A stretch of DNA of 64,000 nt from Glycine soja (taxonomy: Eukaryota; Streptophyta; Magnoliopsida; Fabales; Fabaceae): NCBI RefSeq assembly GCF_004193775.1, contig NC_041004.1, forward strand, positions 29,908,411-29,972,410. The letters are read 5' to 3'. Position 1 is the stretch's first letter; each line of letters begins with the position of its first letter. Positions 32,098 to 42,218 of this stretch are shown piece after piece. Below the pieces are notes generated by a model. It made no database searches. It saw only the letters and a program-made list of their open reading frames with translations, and had not been told where the DNA came from. Position numbers and translations under genes: made by a program.

Positions 32098-33258
32098 TTA
32101 ATCATCATCTAAACAAATGCCAAAACAGTTATCCTCATTTTGGTAGAATACATCTTCAGTATCTAAAGAGTTAGTGTCTTCTTTCTTTGAGGAAGAACCC
32201 TCTTCTTCGTCTTTCTGAAGCAATTGCAAAACTTCTTTCAAGTTTTTGGTCAGGTGTTCTTTGGAACTGGAGCCAGCCAAGAAGGCAGCTAATTGGGACT
32301 TCCGGTTGAGAAACAACGAAGTCTCTAGATCAGCTGCTTTCAATAACTCCGAATGGGATTTGAACCAAAGTTTAACCTGGTCTGGTTCAGCTTTGGATGT
32401 GTCAAATTGATTCCACCACTTGACAAAAGCATGTTGCTGAAGTGATGGAAATTGTTTGTCACTTTCAGTCTTACTATACATGTATTGCCAAGAGAATATC
32501 CAGGACAAAGCAAAACTAGAAAAATATTTTAGGTATGTTGGAATTCCTGAATCCTAAGAGTTAAACATTTTGGTGAATTGTGCAAATCCTTGTTGAACTT
32601 GCTCCGAAAAAATCTCGGGTATTGGACCAAAAAAGTCCCACCACTGGAGAAACTAATTTGGGAAATTATAGGTCGCTTTGGTCTTGAAATAAATAAGCCA
32701 TGAATGCTTAAATTTATTGTTTTGATGCCAAAATACATTGGTCCAAGCATCCACATAATCCTAGTAAGTATAACCTCGTGGGTCAAAAGGAACTGAGAAT
32801 TTTTTGACTTCATTAAGATTTGGACCAAATTGTCTTGGTTGTAAAATTTTTAGGATTTGGATTGTTGAATGGGTGTTTAATGATGGATCATTTGGATCTT
32901 TGAAGTGTTTGATGGACACTGAGTTTTAGTCTATCAAAATGAACTCATAAAAATTTCTAATTTTGTTGATTGCAGTTGGTTTGAAATGTAATCCAGAAGG
33001 AAACGCCTTAGCTGTGGATTTAAAGGGATTTTTGTCCTAATACTCCGGCTCCATCTGCAAAACAGTTGAAAATTTATTTTTATATAGATAACTATTAGTT
33101 GGTTTCGGGGCTGGTGTTGCCCTTTGGGATAAAGTTTGTTTTTCTTTTGGATGATTACAAATGGTGATGGATTCTTTGGTTCTTTGAATAAGAGTTTGTA
33201 GATCAATTAAACCTGAGTCATCCCCCCAAGTAGTTTCAATTAAACCTGAGTCATCCAC
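32098..33258 (-). pseudogene. Decayed retroelement or pararetrovirus-like polyprotein fragment
   Basis: A long minus-strand similarity block interrupted by several in-frame stops and frame changes. The clearest open piece (32098-32508, 136 aa) is rich in aromatic residues (SWIFSWQYMYSK, FVKWWNQFD), continues with KSQLAAFLAGSSSKEHL and ends in an acidic tail. Further pieces lie at 32529-32828 and 32934-33258. I recall such sequences in plant genomes as non-enzymatic parts of endogenous viral or retroelement polyproteins, but I see no protease, reverse transcriptase or movement-protein motif and cannot name the family. The last 96 bp of the piece lie inside the segmental duplication, so copy B keeps only that tail (61997-62092). 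Confidence 0.5.
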
Positions 33259-33709
33259 TCAGGAACTCCCAAAAAACCCAACATTAAAACAATCCAAGGC
33301 TGACTATGCCTTCCTAATACAAACATTCTTGGCCCTTCAAGAAATAGGCTTGACCAAACATCCAAATAAAACTTGGGCAGACATTGCCTCAGAATCAGAT
33401 GATATATATGTTGAGTAGGGATAAGATATATGTGTACTTAAAAGAAATTTTTTCCTCAAAATTTACTTGCACAAAACAACATTGGATATGACTTTCTCAT
33501 TTGATTCTACAGCTTCTAAGTCACATTGTCCAGTAGTGTTGGGTAACTGTAAGAAAAATAATAATGAACACAAGAATTTAACATAGTTCGACACCTCTTG
33601 CCTACATCCATGGAAACATCTCAAAAGGATTTCACTTAACAAAAAAATAATTACAAGATTGTAACCCACCTTAAATAGTGTATCACTCTACAAACTCAAG
33701 TACCCCACT
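33259..33709. other. Spacer with a copia-LTR-like segment
   Basis: At 33570-33620 the AAGAATTTAACATAGTTCGACACCTCTTGCCTACATCC-type sequence resembles a motif common in plant LTRs and MITEs (TTTAACGTGGTTCGG). No element boundaries could be set. No gene seen. Confidence 0.3.
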
Positions 33710-34002
33710 TGTGACACCCTCTACCCCATACATATATGTACTAATAATAAAAGAAATAAGAAATAAAACTTAATTAAAAGTTTTTAAAACACATTTAAAT
33801 ACAGGCCTTTCAAGAGGATAGAAGGCTCACATTCACCTTTCTAACATCAAAATAAAACTTGTTCAAATAATTAATAAATTATTTCGGCTCAAACAAGGTC
33901 GTCTAAACTTCATACAATTAATATAGAACCTATATCCTAATGTCACATCCTATCAGAGCGTTGTGTTCCCGTGTCCTCTAGCATGAAGTTCTTCATAGTC
34001 AT
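33710..34002 (-). repeat. Older LTR fragment, left part, interrupted by the 34-48 kb element
   Basis: Starts TGTGACACCCTCTACC and runs as the reverse complement of the 3' part of the 25731-27590 LTR family: AATGTCACATCC, GCGTTGTGTTCCC and CCTCTAGCATGA match the complement of the 27240-27310 region. The continuation is at 48491-48671. Confidence 0.6.
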
Positions 34003-35105
34003 TGTCGCAACCAACGTTTATTCGAGGAAAACGTCGGAAAAATCGAAAAGGTGTGGTCTACGAACTTTAATCGTGAAAGGTTCATGAGTTGTATTTACGT
34101 ACGGGGAAGGTATTAGCACCCCACGCGTCCGTCACAAGGGACAACAACCTTTAATCAAGTGTGCAAATATGACTTCAATTTGTTTTATTTTCCCTTTTTT
34201 ATGTTTTTATGTCTTTTTATGCCTTTTTTGTATTTTTATCTTTTTGTGGTCGACAATGGTATTTCCCTTGCTCCTACGTATTCCTCAATTGTGGTAAAGA
34301 AATCATACCTACGTAGTTCTTTCAAAAGGGGCGAATCAAGTGATTCTTTTTACTTGGAAGGGGGGTCATTTAAGGCGTTGGACCTTAAAATGATCCATTT
34401 TACTTGGTGAGAAAGCTAAGGCGTTGGACCTCTAACCATCTCACGAGGTCGACAAAAGCGGGGCTTTTGCTTCTACGTATCCTCCATCGAAGAGGAAATC
34501 AGTGATTTTTGCGAACAAAGCTTGATTTGTGAATTGATTTTAGCCTTAGTTTCACTTTGGTTATTAGTCAATTGATCCAAGGAAACTTCCAAAGAAAAAT
34601 GTCCGATTGATTTTTTGATTATTTTATTCAAAGATATTTTGATTATTTTATTATTTTTTTTGCTTTTTTTGGTTTAACCGAGGTTACAACGTGAACGATC
34701 GGTTAGATTTTGTTTTAACAGTGATTAAACGATATTACAACACAAATGATCGATTGAAATTCATTTTATTATTTATTAGGTGAGAAAACGACTTAAAGGA
34801 TCGGTTAAAGCTCGTTAAAAACGGAAGAAAAGAAACCAAACTTGAATGAAATAAAGATGAAAGCCAAAAAACAAGAAATGGATTAAAAGTCTCGGATTCG
34901 GAAACTTACCCATTGAAGAACGAAGAACGGATGAAGAACGGTGAAGAACAGAGGAAAACCTCCAAGGATTTGTTTACGGAAACATCTCGGAAACGTTACA
35001 GAAGCACCTCGGCTTGGATTTTATTCATGAAAACAATTTTTTTCACCAAAAACAGCTGAAATGCATAGCCAGGGGGATCAGGGACCCTTAGAACAACCCC
35101 CTTTT

Positions 35106-35164
35106 GCCTTTTTATAGGAAAAAGGGGGAGGAGGTTGCTGCCTAGATCGTCTAGGCGAGCTGGG
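35106..35164 (-). promoter_or_regulatory. Palindrome and TATA box of the left LTR
   Basis: In element orientation, an imperfect palindrome (CCCAGCTCGCC...GATCTAGG; 35141-35164) precedes TCCTATAAAAAGGC (35106-35119) by about 22 bp. This is the same arrangement as in the LTR at 12191. Confidence 0.45.
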
Positions 35165-35459
35165 TTGCTTCCTCCAGAAGCAATCCAGCTTCGAAAAACA
35201 ATCTGGAAGGCCCAATTCAAAAATTTCAAAATTACTATTTGCATCCCCCCATTTTGATAAGTTCACCCCCCTTCTTTTGTAATTTACGGAAAAGTTACGG
35301 AAGCCTATAGGACTTGATTTTCTTCTTTTTTTCTCTTCCTTCTCACCCATATTAAGTGAAATATGCTTAATTGGGGTTATGAGAATTTTACGGAAGCATT
35401 ACAGGTGTCCCGGAAGCCCCAGAAGCCCTTTTTTTAACAAAATGGGGGAGGTGGTTGCC

Positions 35460-35485
35460 ACCTAGCTCGCCTAGGCGAGCTAGGT
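35460..35485. repeat. 26-bp perfect palindrome in the left LTR
   Basis: Half-site ACCTAGCTCGCCT followed by its exact complement. The equivalent site in the right LTR (about 48059-48084) has lost the symmetry (CTAACTTAACCAGGCATGC). Confidence 0.85.
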
Positions 35486-35763
35486 TGCTTCCACCTTAAG
35501 CAAGAAAATGCGCAGAAACCTCTAGAAGGACCTAGATTTGAAAATTACTATTTGCACCCCCCATTTTACTAAATACACCCCCTTTGCTCCTTTTTTGCTG
35601 ATTCTTTTTCCGTAACGTTACGAAACCCCATGAATTACATAAAAATACTTGTTTTTCTTTCCGTAATGTCATGAAACTTTATGGATTACGCAACCATCCC
35701 CTCTTCGGCTTCTGGAATGTTACGGAACTTTACGGATTGCACAATAATGTTTCCTTTCGACTC

Positions 35764-36008
35764 TGTTATCCTTTTCCGTAATTAATCTATGATTATTCCC
35801 GAAGGCCGTCCTTTGCCCATCATGGGGATTTAATTGATCTTAATCACAATAGTTCCAACCAAAATGATTTGAAATAATTGACTCCCGTCTCTCCTTCTTT
35901 TTTCTCTGCACAACACAAAACAAACAAAGAATAACATAATATACACGTATACACATTTTTGGTGAAGGAACCGATTGGGAAAATAACAAAAACTATATTT
36001 TCCCTTCA
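35764..36008. other. Spacer inside the element, next to left LTR
   Basis: Contains a pyrimidine-rich CTCCTTCTTTTTTCTCTGC stretch (35897-35916), which on the minus strand is purine-rich and could be a displaced polypurine tract. No gene. Confidence 0.3.
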
Positions 36009-36700
36009 CCGGGGGCTCCGTACTTGATAACGGAGGACACATGAACAACACTAGGCAATCAATTCATGGGACTCCGGACTCGATGATGGAGGATGCACGA
36101 ATAGCGCTAGGCAATAAATTCATGGGACTCCGGACTCGATGATGGAGGATGCAAGAACAGCGCTAGGCAATCAATTTGTGGGACTCCGGACTCGGTGGTG
36201 GAGGACACATGAACAGCGCTAGGCAATCAATTCATGGGGCTCCGAATAAGATTTGATGGTGGAGGATGCATGAACGGCAATCAATTCATGGGGATCTGAA
36301 TAAGATTTGATGGTGGAGGATGCACGAACAGCGCTAGGCAATCAATTTGTGGGGCTCCAGACTCGATGGTGGAGGACGCATGAACAACCCTAGGCAATCA
36401 ATTCATGGGGCTCCGAATAAGATTTGATGGTGGAGGATGCATGAACGGCAATCAATTCATGGGGCTCCGAATAAAATTTGATGGTGGAGGATGCACGAAC
36501 AACGCTAGGCAATAAATTCGTGGGGCTCCGGACTCGATGGTGGAGGATGCATGAACGAAAATCAATTCATGGGGCTCCGAATAAGATCTGATGGTGGAGG
36601 ATGCACGAACAGCGCTAGGCAATCAATTCGTGGGGCTCCGGACTCGATGGTGGAGGATGCATGAACAAAAATCAATTCATGGGGCTCCGAATAAGATTTG
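36009..36700. repeat. ~13-copy tandem array, 50-60-bp units with two alternating variants
   Basis: Units share GGGGCTCCG, then TGGTGGAGGATGCA and GGCAATCAATTC. Variant a has GGACTCGATGGTGG plus AGCGCTAGGC; variant b has AATAAGATTTGATGGTGG and lacks the AGCGCTAGG part in several copies. The first four units are variant a with GGGACTCC; from about 36236 on the two variants alternate, suggesting a higher-order unit of about 110 bp. Located next to the 3' LTR, like the array at 11379. Confidence 0.85.
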
Positions 36701-38084
36701 ATTTTAGGACCGAATAGTCCACCGGGTTCTTTCACCTAAAAGGCGAACATGCTTTAGCAAGGAAAAATAAATCATTCACGAGAGCACCATATTTTAGAGA
36801 AACAATATGCTTATGCCAAAATAGTTTTCCTTGTGACCGAAAATGAAGGGTAGGATGTCAACGTTTAGCTTTTAAATGAACATTTAAGGGAAACGTCGGG
36901 TCAAACTGAAACTGGGAATAAAATCACTCATGGTGTATAAAAACTCACACAGGTAAGTGTTTTACCCTAATTCCAAACCATAGCTGCACCATGACTTTAT
37001 TTTGCACATGATTTCCTATCAAACCAAAAGATTACACGTGCGATCACGGATCAATAGTATTTTCTCGATGGTAGTGTTTTTGGAGAGGAAAATGGGTGTT
37101 TCGGTCTTTTCCTCTTTGTTTATGTGGGGTGCGACATCGCCAGTTGGGAGCGACCTTGAATGGCAATCCCAAAGGAAGAACCACTTCAAAATGGGTTTTC
37201 CCTTTGCCGGCGGTCATTTACCTCGCCGAAAATTTATCTGGTCCGAAGACATTCTGTTCTCTTTCTTGGTTTCCTTTATTGATTGGGAATTATTCTGTTT
37301 TCCTCTGATCTTTTCCTTTTCACTTTCTTCCGATCTTCGATCGGGAATCCTTCTTTTCCTTTTCATTTCTTCCTTTTCATTTCTTTCTCTCCCTTTTTTC
37401 TCGATCTTTGATTGGGAATTTGGGTTTTAGCATTTGTTATTCGCTCTCCCTTGAGGAGATTCTACTGTCCTCTTCTTTGGGGGAAAGGATGAGGATTCTC
37501 TTCATGGGACAAGGTTCAAGGTAGCTTAAGGTTGTGTCTCAACATGGTCTTTTCATCGTGCGTGCCCGATTTTGATATTTGGGGCAAAACAAATTCATGC
37601 ATACAGCTAGGTGGGTACTCAAGCATCCAGCTTATGGAATTATGATACTAAGGCTTGGGATTTACGCAAGTAGACCCAATGTTTCCAAATTATGTTCTTT
37701 CATTGGTTCAACGAATCCATCCATTCTTATCTCGATTATTTTGGAAAATAAACTCTTAGCGTCAATTTTTTGTTTCCAAAAGATATGTTTGCTCTCTACG
37801 AATGATTTGTGCTTCCTATGACCATAACATGCTAACCTTCGAGGTCTTTCTTTCTCTTTTCTTTTTGTTTCATTTTTTCTTATGCATGTTTGCAAAAAAC
37901 TATACATCCATCGTTATCTATGAGAAAAGCTTTTTTTCTCTGTACACCTACGTTCCTATACACGAAAAAAAACTTTTTTTCTCTATATACACATGCATTG
38001 AAAAACTCTTTCTATACCGACATGGTCTATATAAAATCTCTATTCCTTTTCAAAGATTTATTTTTCCTTTTTCAATATACACTC
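36701..38084. other. Internal non-coding region of the gag-only element
   Basis: No convincing coding sequence. Open stretches such as 37002-37430 are Phe/Ser/Leu-rich low-complexity reads through CT-rich DNA with repeated TTGATTGGGAAT motifs (37270-37420). From 37753 it is duplicated at 62110. Confidence 0.45.
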
Positions 38085-38300
38085 ATTGTTTATACAAAAA
38101 AAATCCTTTATATACACTCATTGCTCATATACAAGAATTTCTTTTCACACATTGTTTATATACAAAAACTCTTTTCACACATTGTTTATATACAAAAACT
38201 CTTTTCACACATTGTTTATACAAAAACTCTTTTCACACATTGTTTATATACAAAAAAAAACTTTTCACACATTGTTTATATACAAAAAGTTCTTTTCTTT
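38085..38300. repeat. 30-bp VNTR, five copies
   Basis: TTTTCACACATTGTTTATAT followed by ACAAAAACTC repeats five times (one unit lacks TA). The equivalent in unit 2 (62500-62600) has three copies. Plus-strand ORFs over it (for example 37802-38395) are repeat read-throughs present in all three frames. Confidence 0.85.
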
Positions 38301-38688
38301 TCTTTATATACAGATATGACATTTTGTTCACAACGCCTCTTTCTTTTTCTATTCTTGGCGTTATCACGACGTTTGTTCATTTTATTTTAGGATGACGTTC
38401 CTAAATGAAAACTCTACACGGTTCCGGAATTTCAACAAATATTATCGACAATAACGAAATAAGCACTAACGCAACAATCCAAACAAAATGTATGCATAAA
38501 ACAAATGACAATCGAAAAAAAAAACAACAAAAAACAAACGTTAGTCCCTCAAGTCATAGAAATAAGATAACATACAAATGATAAATGATGAAACATAAAA
38601 ATGAAAAGAATACGGATCTGGGGATCCCACGGTCATGTGGCTCCGCATGCCACCGGACTCTTGGGTCACGGTAACAAAAGGTGGGGTG

Positions 38689-38765
38689 GTCGACAAAAGC
38701 AGGACTTTTGCTCTTATGCATCCTCAATTTGTGATGAGGAACTCAGACCTACGTAGTTCTTGATA
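38689..38765 (+). repeat. GTCGAC-hairpin-TACGTAG module, internal copy
   Basis: GTCGAC, then CAAAAG-CAGGA-CTTTTG hairpin, then a CTTATGCATCCTCAAT segment and GACCTACGTAGTTCTT. The same module occurs in both LTRs (34249, 34448, 46726, 46925) and in unit 2 (62988). Confidence 0.7.
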
Positions 38766-39399
38766 ACTGTGAGACTAAAATAGTTTCGGTGTTTTTTCAC
38801 TAAAATGCGAACATGCTTTAGTAAAGAAACAAAACCTTCAACTGATCAGAGCAACATATGATTTTTTTTATTATTATTTATTTATTTATTTATTTTTATT
38901 TTTATTTTTATTTTTTTATGAAAAACAATGCGTCTATTGGGGAAGGAGAGTATGCTGATGAAATTTTCTCATAACCATAAATGAGATTTTGAATGTTAGC
39001 ATTTCGTTTCTAAACGACCATTTAGAGGAAACACTAGGTCCAACAAAAATAGAAGAAAATCACTGAAAGTGTATTAATCTCAGACAGGTAAGTGTTTCAT
39101 CCTAATTCCGAACCATAGATATGTCAAGACTTGATTTTACAAATCACTTCCTCTCAAATCAAAGATTACATGCGTGATCATGGATCAATAGGACTTTTTC
39201 ATGAGATTTTTCTTTGTGGGAATTTTGGCTTTGAGTGTTCTTGGCCTTTTCCTTTTTTGTTTTTGTTTAGTGTGAGGTGAACAAGTCATCGACGCACAGG
39301 ATTTTGGTTGGCAATCAAAGGGAAAGGGCCACTTTAGGTCGTGGTTTCCTTTCTTTTTTTCGTTTACTTGGTGACAATTCTATATTGTTCAGATATTGT

Positions 39400-39610
39400 C
39401 TAGTCCAAAGACCTTTCTGCATGTTTCTTTTGTTTTCTTCCGATCTTTGATTGGGAACTTTCTTTCTTTTTTGTTTTCTCCCACTATTTGATTGGGAATT
39501 GTTTTTTTTTTGCTTTCTCCCACTCTTTGATTGGGAATTTTATTTCTTTTTTTGCTTTCTCCCACTCTTTGATTGAGAATTTTCCTTTTTTTTTTGTTTT
39601 CTTCCGAGGG
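39400..39610. repeat. ~45-bp CT-rich tandem repeat
   Basis: Four or so units of TTTGATTGGGAATTTT, T-run, then GCTTTCTCCCACTC. Matched at 63730-63910 with different T-run lengths. Lys/Glu-rich minus-strand ORFs here are artefacts of the repeat. Confidence 0.8.
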
Positions 39611-40154
39611 CAAGGATTGACATTCTCACCCTGGGTCAAGGTTTATGATAAGTTGGGATTTTTGGAATTTTCCTTTTGTCAGGGTTTGGCCAGCGGTTCG
39701 GGGATAAAGGGGATGTCCCACATTATTTCCATGATACACATGCAACAATGATGATTAGGAAATTTTATGCAAAATTGGTCAAGCATGCACCCATGCGGAC
39801 ACGCAAGCATCAAATTTTTATGGCCATGTGACACTAGGGCTCAGGATTCATTTTCCCTATTTAAGTCAACCTAGTGTTTCCAAAATATGTTCTTTTATCA
39901 ATTCATGCATTCATCCGAGTCTATTTTGGGCGTTCAGGAAAATTTTCACAGCATTCACCCTTCAGGTGTATACACATTTTTTTCAAAAACTGGTTATGAT
40001 CAGTGAATTTTTCCAAGAAAAGCTGGAAGTTATCTCTTTTCAAAAGCATGTTGGTTCTTTAGCTAGACAACATATTATTATTTTTTTTCTTTTTTTCTCT
40101 CTTTTTATCATTTGTTTATTTCTTTTTCTTGTTTGTTTTTGTTTTTCCTTTTTT

Positions 40155-40345
40155 TTCATGAGGTATTTTGCTACCTAAACATGTGTATATTTTTGTGAGG
40201 TATTTTTGCTATATACATGCATATCCAAGGTATCTTGCTACCTAAACATATATATATTTTGTGAGGTATCTTTTTGCTACATACATGCATATCTAAGGTA
40301 TCTTGCTACCTAAACATACATATATATATTTTGTGAGGTATGACT
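40155..40345. repeat. ~80-bp repeat, about 2.5 copies
   Basis: GTGAGGTAT, TTTTTGCTA, ATACATGCATATC and AAGGTATCTTGCTACCTAAA recur in order; AGGTATCTTGCTACCT is itself an inverted repeat (AGGTA/TACCT). No gene. Confidence 0.8.
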
Positions 40346-40529
40346 ACCTTCTGAGCTTGTGCTTGTTTTATTTAAATTCCTAGGATCATGAACAACTAGG
40401 TGTGTCCTACTATGACTAGCGAAACAAAGGTGATCAAATAACAAGCAGAGATTTAAAAGGTACTAGGTTTCCTCCTAGTAGCGCTTCTTTAACGTCTTGA
40501 GCTGGACGCGTGATGACTTGCCGGTCACA

Positions 40530-41380
40530 GACCTAGTACTTTTGCTTATCTTTGGCTTTGGACTTGGTCGCCTGCTGGTCGACCACAGGTCGTACGCAAC
40601 GCTCCAGCTTTTGTAGATGAGCTGAGGGGCTTTGGAGGTGGCGGTGGTGCATCAGTTGCCTGCTGCCGGCCATTCCCAGGCTACTGTGGTGTCGCGCCCT
40701 GCGCTTGCCTGGGGGCGCAACACTTCTTGATGAAAGCTCGGTTAGTAGGAGGCTTGATAACCTTGTTGGGAGTGACAGGCACTCCATAGAACTGACAGAG
40801 GCCCATAATCAGAGCTGGAAACCCCAGGACCCTATTGGACTTCTTCGGGTCCACTGAGTGTCTTGCGGGCGTGATCCCTACAAATAATAGATGACATCAA
40901 AAATCAGTTGAGAGATGTGCATACTTACCTATGTCACGACGGCATGAACTTGCTGGGGGGACGGGCACCTTGTAGGACGGACAGAGGCCCGTAACCAGAG
41001 CCGGAAACCCCAGGGCCCTATTGGGCTCCTCCGGGTCCACTGGGTGTCTTGTGGGCGTGATCCCTAGAAATAGTAGATGGCATCAGAAATCAGTTGGACA
41101 TAATGCATACCTACCTATGCCGGGACGACACAGACCAACTGATACTTCCGCAGGGGGAGATCGACATTACGATCGCTGGGTAGAATGTTGCTAAGTAGCA
41201 ATGTCATACATATCTGTGTAAGAGTGGTCATGTTGGTGCGCACGATCCGCACTCATCTCTTTGCAGTGGCACGGGTGAAATCTTGCCCTGGTATGCATAG
41301 TAGTTGTGCGATAGCCTCCCTCTCTGGTTGTGCTAGCACAGTTGGTCGCTCCTCCAGGATCAGAGGGTGGCCCGGGAACT
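40530..41380 (-). pseudogene. Remnant of a 'putative plant transposon protein' (Transposase_32-like) ORF
   Basis: Minus-strand frames contain EERPTVLAQPEREAIAQLLC, IPGQDFTRATAKR, RTNMTTLTQICMTLLLSNIL, then PTRHPVDPEEPNRALGFPAL and TGLCPSYKVPV, and again in a diverged tandem copy LGFPAL-IMGLC-QFYGVPVTP, ending in a Pro/Gln-rich tail to about 40533. These blocks resemble the family annotated in plants as putative plant transposon protein, whose function is unknown. A segment of about 180 bp is duplicated (40790-40930 and 40970-41110), each copy followed by GT/AG-like sequence. Stops and frame changes make it non-functional. The family call is from memory of motif style, so moderate. Confidence 0.5.
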
Positions 41381-41479
41381 GATAAAAGGAAACTACTCGC
41401 CCCTTAACTAGGAGTGCAAGTCTCGGTTAAGCATTAAGGGTAGAGGACCTTAAATTCTCTTAAGGTGTGGCTATGGAGC

Positions 41480-42110
41480 CCACTGAAAGTGAGGGCGCGT
41501 AGACCTCTAAAGGGAAGGACGTGTAGTCCTCTGAAGGTGAGGATGCCTAGTCCTCTGAAGGCGAGGACGTGTAGTCCTCTGAAGGTGAGGGCGTGCAGCC
41601 CTCTGATGGTGAGGACGTGTAGTCCTCTGAAGGTGAGGGTGTGCAACCCTCTGAAGGCGTAGGCGTCCAACCCTCTGAAGGTGAGGACGTGTAGTCCTCT
41701 GAAGGCGAGGACGTGTAGTCCTCTAAAGGTGAGGACGTGTAGTCCTTTGAAGGCGAGGACGTGTAGTCCTCTGAAGGCGAGGACATGTAGTCCTCTGAAG
41801 GTGAGGGCGTGCAACCCTCTGAAGGCGTAGGCGTGCAGCCCTCTGAAGGTGAGGACGTGTAGTCCTCTGAAGGCGAGGACGTGTAGTCCTCTGAAGGTGA
41901 GGACGTGTAGTCCTTTGAAGGCGAGGACGTGTAGTCCTCTGAAGGCGAGGATATGTAGTCCTCTGAAGGCAAGGACGTGACGTCCTCTGAAGGTGACAGC
42001 GTGCAACCCTCTTAAGGCGAGGGCGTGTAGTCCTCTAAAGGCGAGGGCGTGTAGTCCTCTGGAGGGGAGGACGTATAGTCCTCCGAAGGCGAGGGTACTA
42101 GTACCCAAGG
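41480..42110. repeat. 24-bp tandem array (~26 copies) with covarying hairpin
   Basis: Typical unit: GAAGGCGAGGACGTGTAGTC followed by CTCT. Each unit has a 6-bp inverted repeat around a 5-nt loop. Variants change both arms together: GAGGAC/GTCCTC, GAGGGC/GCCCTC (at about 41587), GAGGGT/ACCCTC (at about 41635), and a 7-bp GGAGGAC/GTCCTCC at about 42065. The array ends in the perfect palindrome GGGTACTAGTACCC (about 42095-42108). Because 24 is a multiple of three, it is open in several frames on both strands; the long ORFs at 41434-42132 and 41547-41972 are repeat artefacts. Confidence 0.9.
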
Positions 42111-42218
42111 GTCCACCCTTATGAGAAAGCAAGAGATTGACTCATTGAGAGGGTCGGTCATTCCAAATTCAAAAGATTGGACATTAGATGGAGGAAATCT
42201 ATGCAGCTAACATTATTT

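Larger units (their letters stand above)
18786..32193 (+). repeat. Segmental duplication, copy A (13.4 kb; pairs with 48672-62092)
   Basis: Colinear with 48672-62092 from AAGCAAAGGCAG through TTCTTTCTTTGAGGA, with scattered substitutions and small indels. Same orientation; start-to-start distance is 29,886 bp. It carries the MITEs, small ORFs, RING exon, LTR-like block, CACTA end and TA tract listed separately. Confidence 0.95.
34003..35763 (-). repeat. Left (3') LTR of the gag-only element, damaged at both ends
   Basis: Begins TGTCGCAACC like the right LTR, but about 80 bp after it are missing: TGTCGCAACCTACCC...GCTACCAACGTC is collapsed to TGTCGCAACCAACGTT, consistent with deletion between the two AACC/ACCAACG-like repeats. 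Similarity to the right LTR holds to TTTCCTTTCGACTC at about 35763; the last about 110 bp of the right LTR, including the GGTATGACA end, have no counterpart here. Confidence 0.75.
37753..39661 (+). repeat. Duplicated segment, first copy (pairs with 62110-63967)
   Basis: Colinear and highly similar to 62110-63967, starting CTCTTAGCGTCAATTTTTTG. This is the part of the tandem duplication that resumes after the 5.56-kb deletion in unit 2. Confidence 0.9.

Noticed and set aside
36009..36700. CRISPR-like direct repeats
   Set aside because: Units are contiguous and variable tandem repeats without unique spacers, inside a plant LTR element.
37802..38395. Plus-strand ORF of 197 aa and two overlapping frames
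   Set aside because: Low-complexity reads of the 30-bp VNTR and CT-rich DNA; all three frames are open and unit 2 breaks them differently.
39389..39613. Lys/Glu-rich minus-strand ORF (and 63662-63944)
   Set aside because: Read of the 45-bp CT-rich tandem repeat; no homology and length changes with repeat number.
41434..42132. 232-residue minus-strand ORF of FRGLHVLA-type repeats and overlapping 141-residue SEDYTSSP-type ORF
   Set aside because: Both are reads of the same 24-bp tandem repeat, open in several frames because 24 is divisible by three. No flanking coding sequence or start context supports a protein.
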